Assembly (NCBI GenBank): GCA_947165405.1
Contig: CAMVAG010000120.1
Span: 1 to 6,388, forward strand
Direction: 5' to 3'
From: an uncultured Selenomonadales bacterium
Lineage (GTDB): Bacteria > Bacillota > Negativicutes > Selenomonadales > Selenomonadaceae
Length of the DNA: 6,388 nt
Shown one piece after another: positions 4,894 through 6,388 of this stretch. The translations under genes and the position numbers were made by a program. The notes beneath the pieces were generated by a model that did no database searches, was not told the origin of the DNA, and worked only from the letters and a program-made list of their open reading frames with translations. The number at the start of each line of letters is the position of its first letter. Within the stretch, counting starts at the first letter, position 1.

Positions 4894-6370
4894 ATTCGTC
4901 AAAAGGCGCGATTGATTCTTTCGGAGGCTCGTCAAATTTATTTTTAACTGCTGCCGCTTCCAAAGATTTTGGCGAAGATTTTCCCGACTGTTCGGCTTGC
5001 GTATAAAGCAGGGCGTCAATCGACACGGGCACGCCCATTGCCTTTTCAAGTTGAGCGCGGCTCGTGTTGTAATTGTAAAGCGCAGTATAATAATTGTTGC
5101 GGGTCTCGACAACTTTTTCCTGCGCGTTCATTACGTTTAGGTTTGTGTCGACGCCCTCGACGTAGCGAACCTGCGCGATTGAAAATTCTTCTTCGGCTTT
5201 GTCGACAGCAGCGGCAGTCACTTCAATATTTTTTTCGGCGGTCTTCATGGCTACATAAGCGCTGTGAACCTCAAGCTGAATCGTTTCGATTTGTTGGCGG
5301 GCAAGAGATTCGGCTTTGTGTTCGGCAGCTTTTGCTTGATGAACTTGCGCACTTGTCACGCCGTTATCAAAAATATTCCAGTTCATTTGCAAACCTACAG
5401 ACCATTGCTCGGCGTTATGATTGGAACCGAAAACATTTTCACCTGCCATTTGTCCTTGCACGATGGCATTGACATTCGGACGATAACCGCTTTTTGCGGC
5501 AGAAGTTTGAGCTTCCGCTTGCTTTACGGTATAGACTGCGGCAATTCCGTCGGGGCGATGATCGAGCGCGTATTCCAAACATTGGCTTTCGGACAAGTCA
5601 TAACGAACGAAACTTATCTTGTCACTTGCGGCAATTTCCGTATCAACGGGCAAGCCCAAAACATTATTTAGTTGAGCGACGGCGATTTGATAATTTCCCT
5701 CTGCGGTGTTCAAGCTTTGTTGTGTGTTGGCGAGTTGAACATTTGTTGCGAGCATGTCAGACTTTGCGACGGTGCCCACCTCATATTGAATCGAAACGGT
5801 GCGCAAATGTTCCTGCAAAAGCCCGACCGCCTCTTTTTGCACGTCGACCAATGAAGCCCGCTGAAGGACTTGATAATAAGCCGCTGCCGCCTGATACTTG
5901 ACTTGTTGACGAGAATTTTCCAATGTCATATCCGCCGCATTCAATCTGTAGCGTGCAGTTTTGCGTTGATTTTCCAGACGCCCGCCGGTGTACAACGGCA
6001 TCGACAAATTCACGCTGTTGAAGTTTTCATTTTCGTAAGAGGGATAAAGGCTCATATTTACATCTTGGGTTTTAGAGGCAGCGCGAGCTTGGTCATGAAT
6101 ATTGCGCCTGTCGCTCCTGCGATAATATCTGCCGCCGATTCGAGTTAGAGTTGACGACCAACTTAAGGTCGGGCCCGAACTTCTGCGCACGGCGGACAAA
6201 TTCCAACGCGCTTCCTCCCTGTCTTGCACAGATTGTTCAATCAGGCGATTGTTTTTCAGCGCGAGAGCTATTGCCTCCTCGAGTGTCAAAGTCACACCTT
6301 CGGCAGCAAAGGCTGTATTCGTGAAAAAGAGAATCGCCGCAAAAAGTAATGCGAATCGGAAAATCTTCAT
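4892..6370 (-). CDS. tolC: TolC-family outer-membrane efflux protein
   Basis: TolC proteins form trimeric channels across the outer membrane and periplasm and serve RND, ABC or MFS export systems. The 492-aa product has a clear signal peptide (MKIFRFALLFAAILFF, cleavage likely after AFA at residue 22). It then shows the duplicated outer-membrane efflux layout: a helix-rich first half starting LTLEEAIALALKNN (28-41), strand-like LSMPLYTGGRL (122-132), and YEVGTVAKSDMLATNVQLA, a hallmark helix; the second half repeats this with LQMNWNIFDNG and YVEGVDTNLNVMNAQ. Length is normal. The first outer-membrane loop (77-96) is unusually rich in Arg (seven). A Lys/Glu-rich tail ends the protein. No adaptor or pump gene is visible, but the upstream side is cut by the window end. 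Start: GAGGA (6382-6378) lies 7 nt before the ATG, within a repeat. Gene symbol by family only; the exported substrate is unknown. Confidence 0.93.
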   Translation of the reverse strand: MKIFRFALLFAAILFFTNTAFAAEGVTLTLEEAIALALKNNRLIEQSVQDREEARWNLSAVRRSSGPTLSWSSTLTRIGGRYYRRSDRRNIHDQARAASKTQDVNMSLYPSYENENFNSVNLSMPLYTGGRLENQRKTARYRLNAADMTLENSRQQVKYQAAAAYYQVLQRASLVDVQKEAVGLLQEHLRTVSIQYEVGTVAKSDMLATNVQLANTQQSLNTAEGNYQIAVAQLNNVLGLPVDTEIAASDKISFVRYDLSESQCLEYALDHRPDGIAAVYTVKQAEAQTSAAKSGYRPNVNAIVQGQMAGENVFGSNHNAEQWSVGLQMNWNIFDNGVTSAQVHQAKAAEHKAESLARQQIETIQLEVHSAYVAMKTAEKNIEVTAAAVDKAEEEFSIAQVRYVEGVDTNLNVMNAQEKVVETRNNYYTALYNYNTSRAQLEKAMGVPVSIDALLYTQAEQSGKSSPKSLEAAAVKNKFDEPPKESIAPFDE

Positions 6371-6388
6371 TCCTAATTCCTCATTCCT
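6368..6388 (-). repeat. Heptamer repeat supplying the tolC start region
   Basis: Read on the - strand, three 7-nt units AGGAATG, AGGAATT, AGGAATG lead into tolC. The last ATG is the start codon and GAGGA in the middle is the ribosome binding site. Twenty of the bases are the exact inverted copy of 4823-4842. The repeat may continue beyond the window end. Confidence 0.85.

Noticed and set aside
4735..5112. 125-aa open frame on the - strand across the mtaD/tolC junction
   Set aside because: It runs through the heptamer repeats and out of frame over the tolC end. The composition is low-complexity and repeat-derived.

Overview
The window holds seven genes. Six lie on the + strand (138–4824): a small unknown protein, dihydroorotase (pyrC), short-form S-adenosylhomocysteine hydrolase (ahcY), a BrnT-type toxin, an acidic putative antitoxin, and an MTA/SAH deaminase (mtaD). 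A TolC-family outer-membrane protein converges on them from the - strand (6370–4892). The host is therefore an outer-membrane bacterium. The AGGAGG-type ribosome binding sites, small coupled genes and type I DHOase recall diderm Firmicutes (Negativicutes/Selenomonadales), but that is inference from style, not a marker gene.

Layout. Positions 1–137 carry a palindromic repeat element and no gene. A 92-aa unknown protein then overlaps pyrC by 4 bp. A strong intrinsic terminator follows pyrC, and only 25 bp separate its T-run from ahcY. From ahcY onward all genes overlap: ahcY/toxin by 4 bp (ATGA), toxin/antitoxin by 62 bp, antitoxin/mtaD by 4 bp (ATGA). A run of heptamer repeats and an A/T-rich hairpin terminator sit between mtaD and tolC. 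The tolC gene is flanked by a perfect 20-bp inverted repeat made of AGGAATN heptamers, one copy of which supplies its ribosome binding site and start codon.

Function. pyrC serves de novo pyrimidine synthesis. ahcY and mtaD both act on S-adenosylhomocysteine (SAH), the product of SAM-dependent methylation, so the second block is a methyl-cycle salvage unit. A deaminase paired with a short-form hydrolase suggests SAH may be deaminated to S-inosylhomocysteine before hydrolysis, as known in Methanocaldococcus. The oddest feature is a toxin-antitoxin pair wedged in translational register between these two metabolic genes, with an antitoxin that does not look like BrnA. No tRNA, rRNA, CRISPR array, transposase or riboswitch was seen. 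No gene-free stretch exceeds 137 bp.
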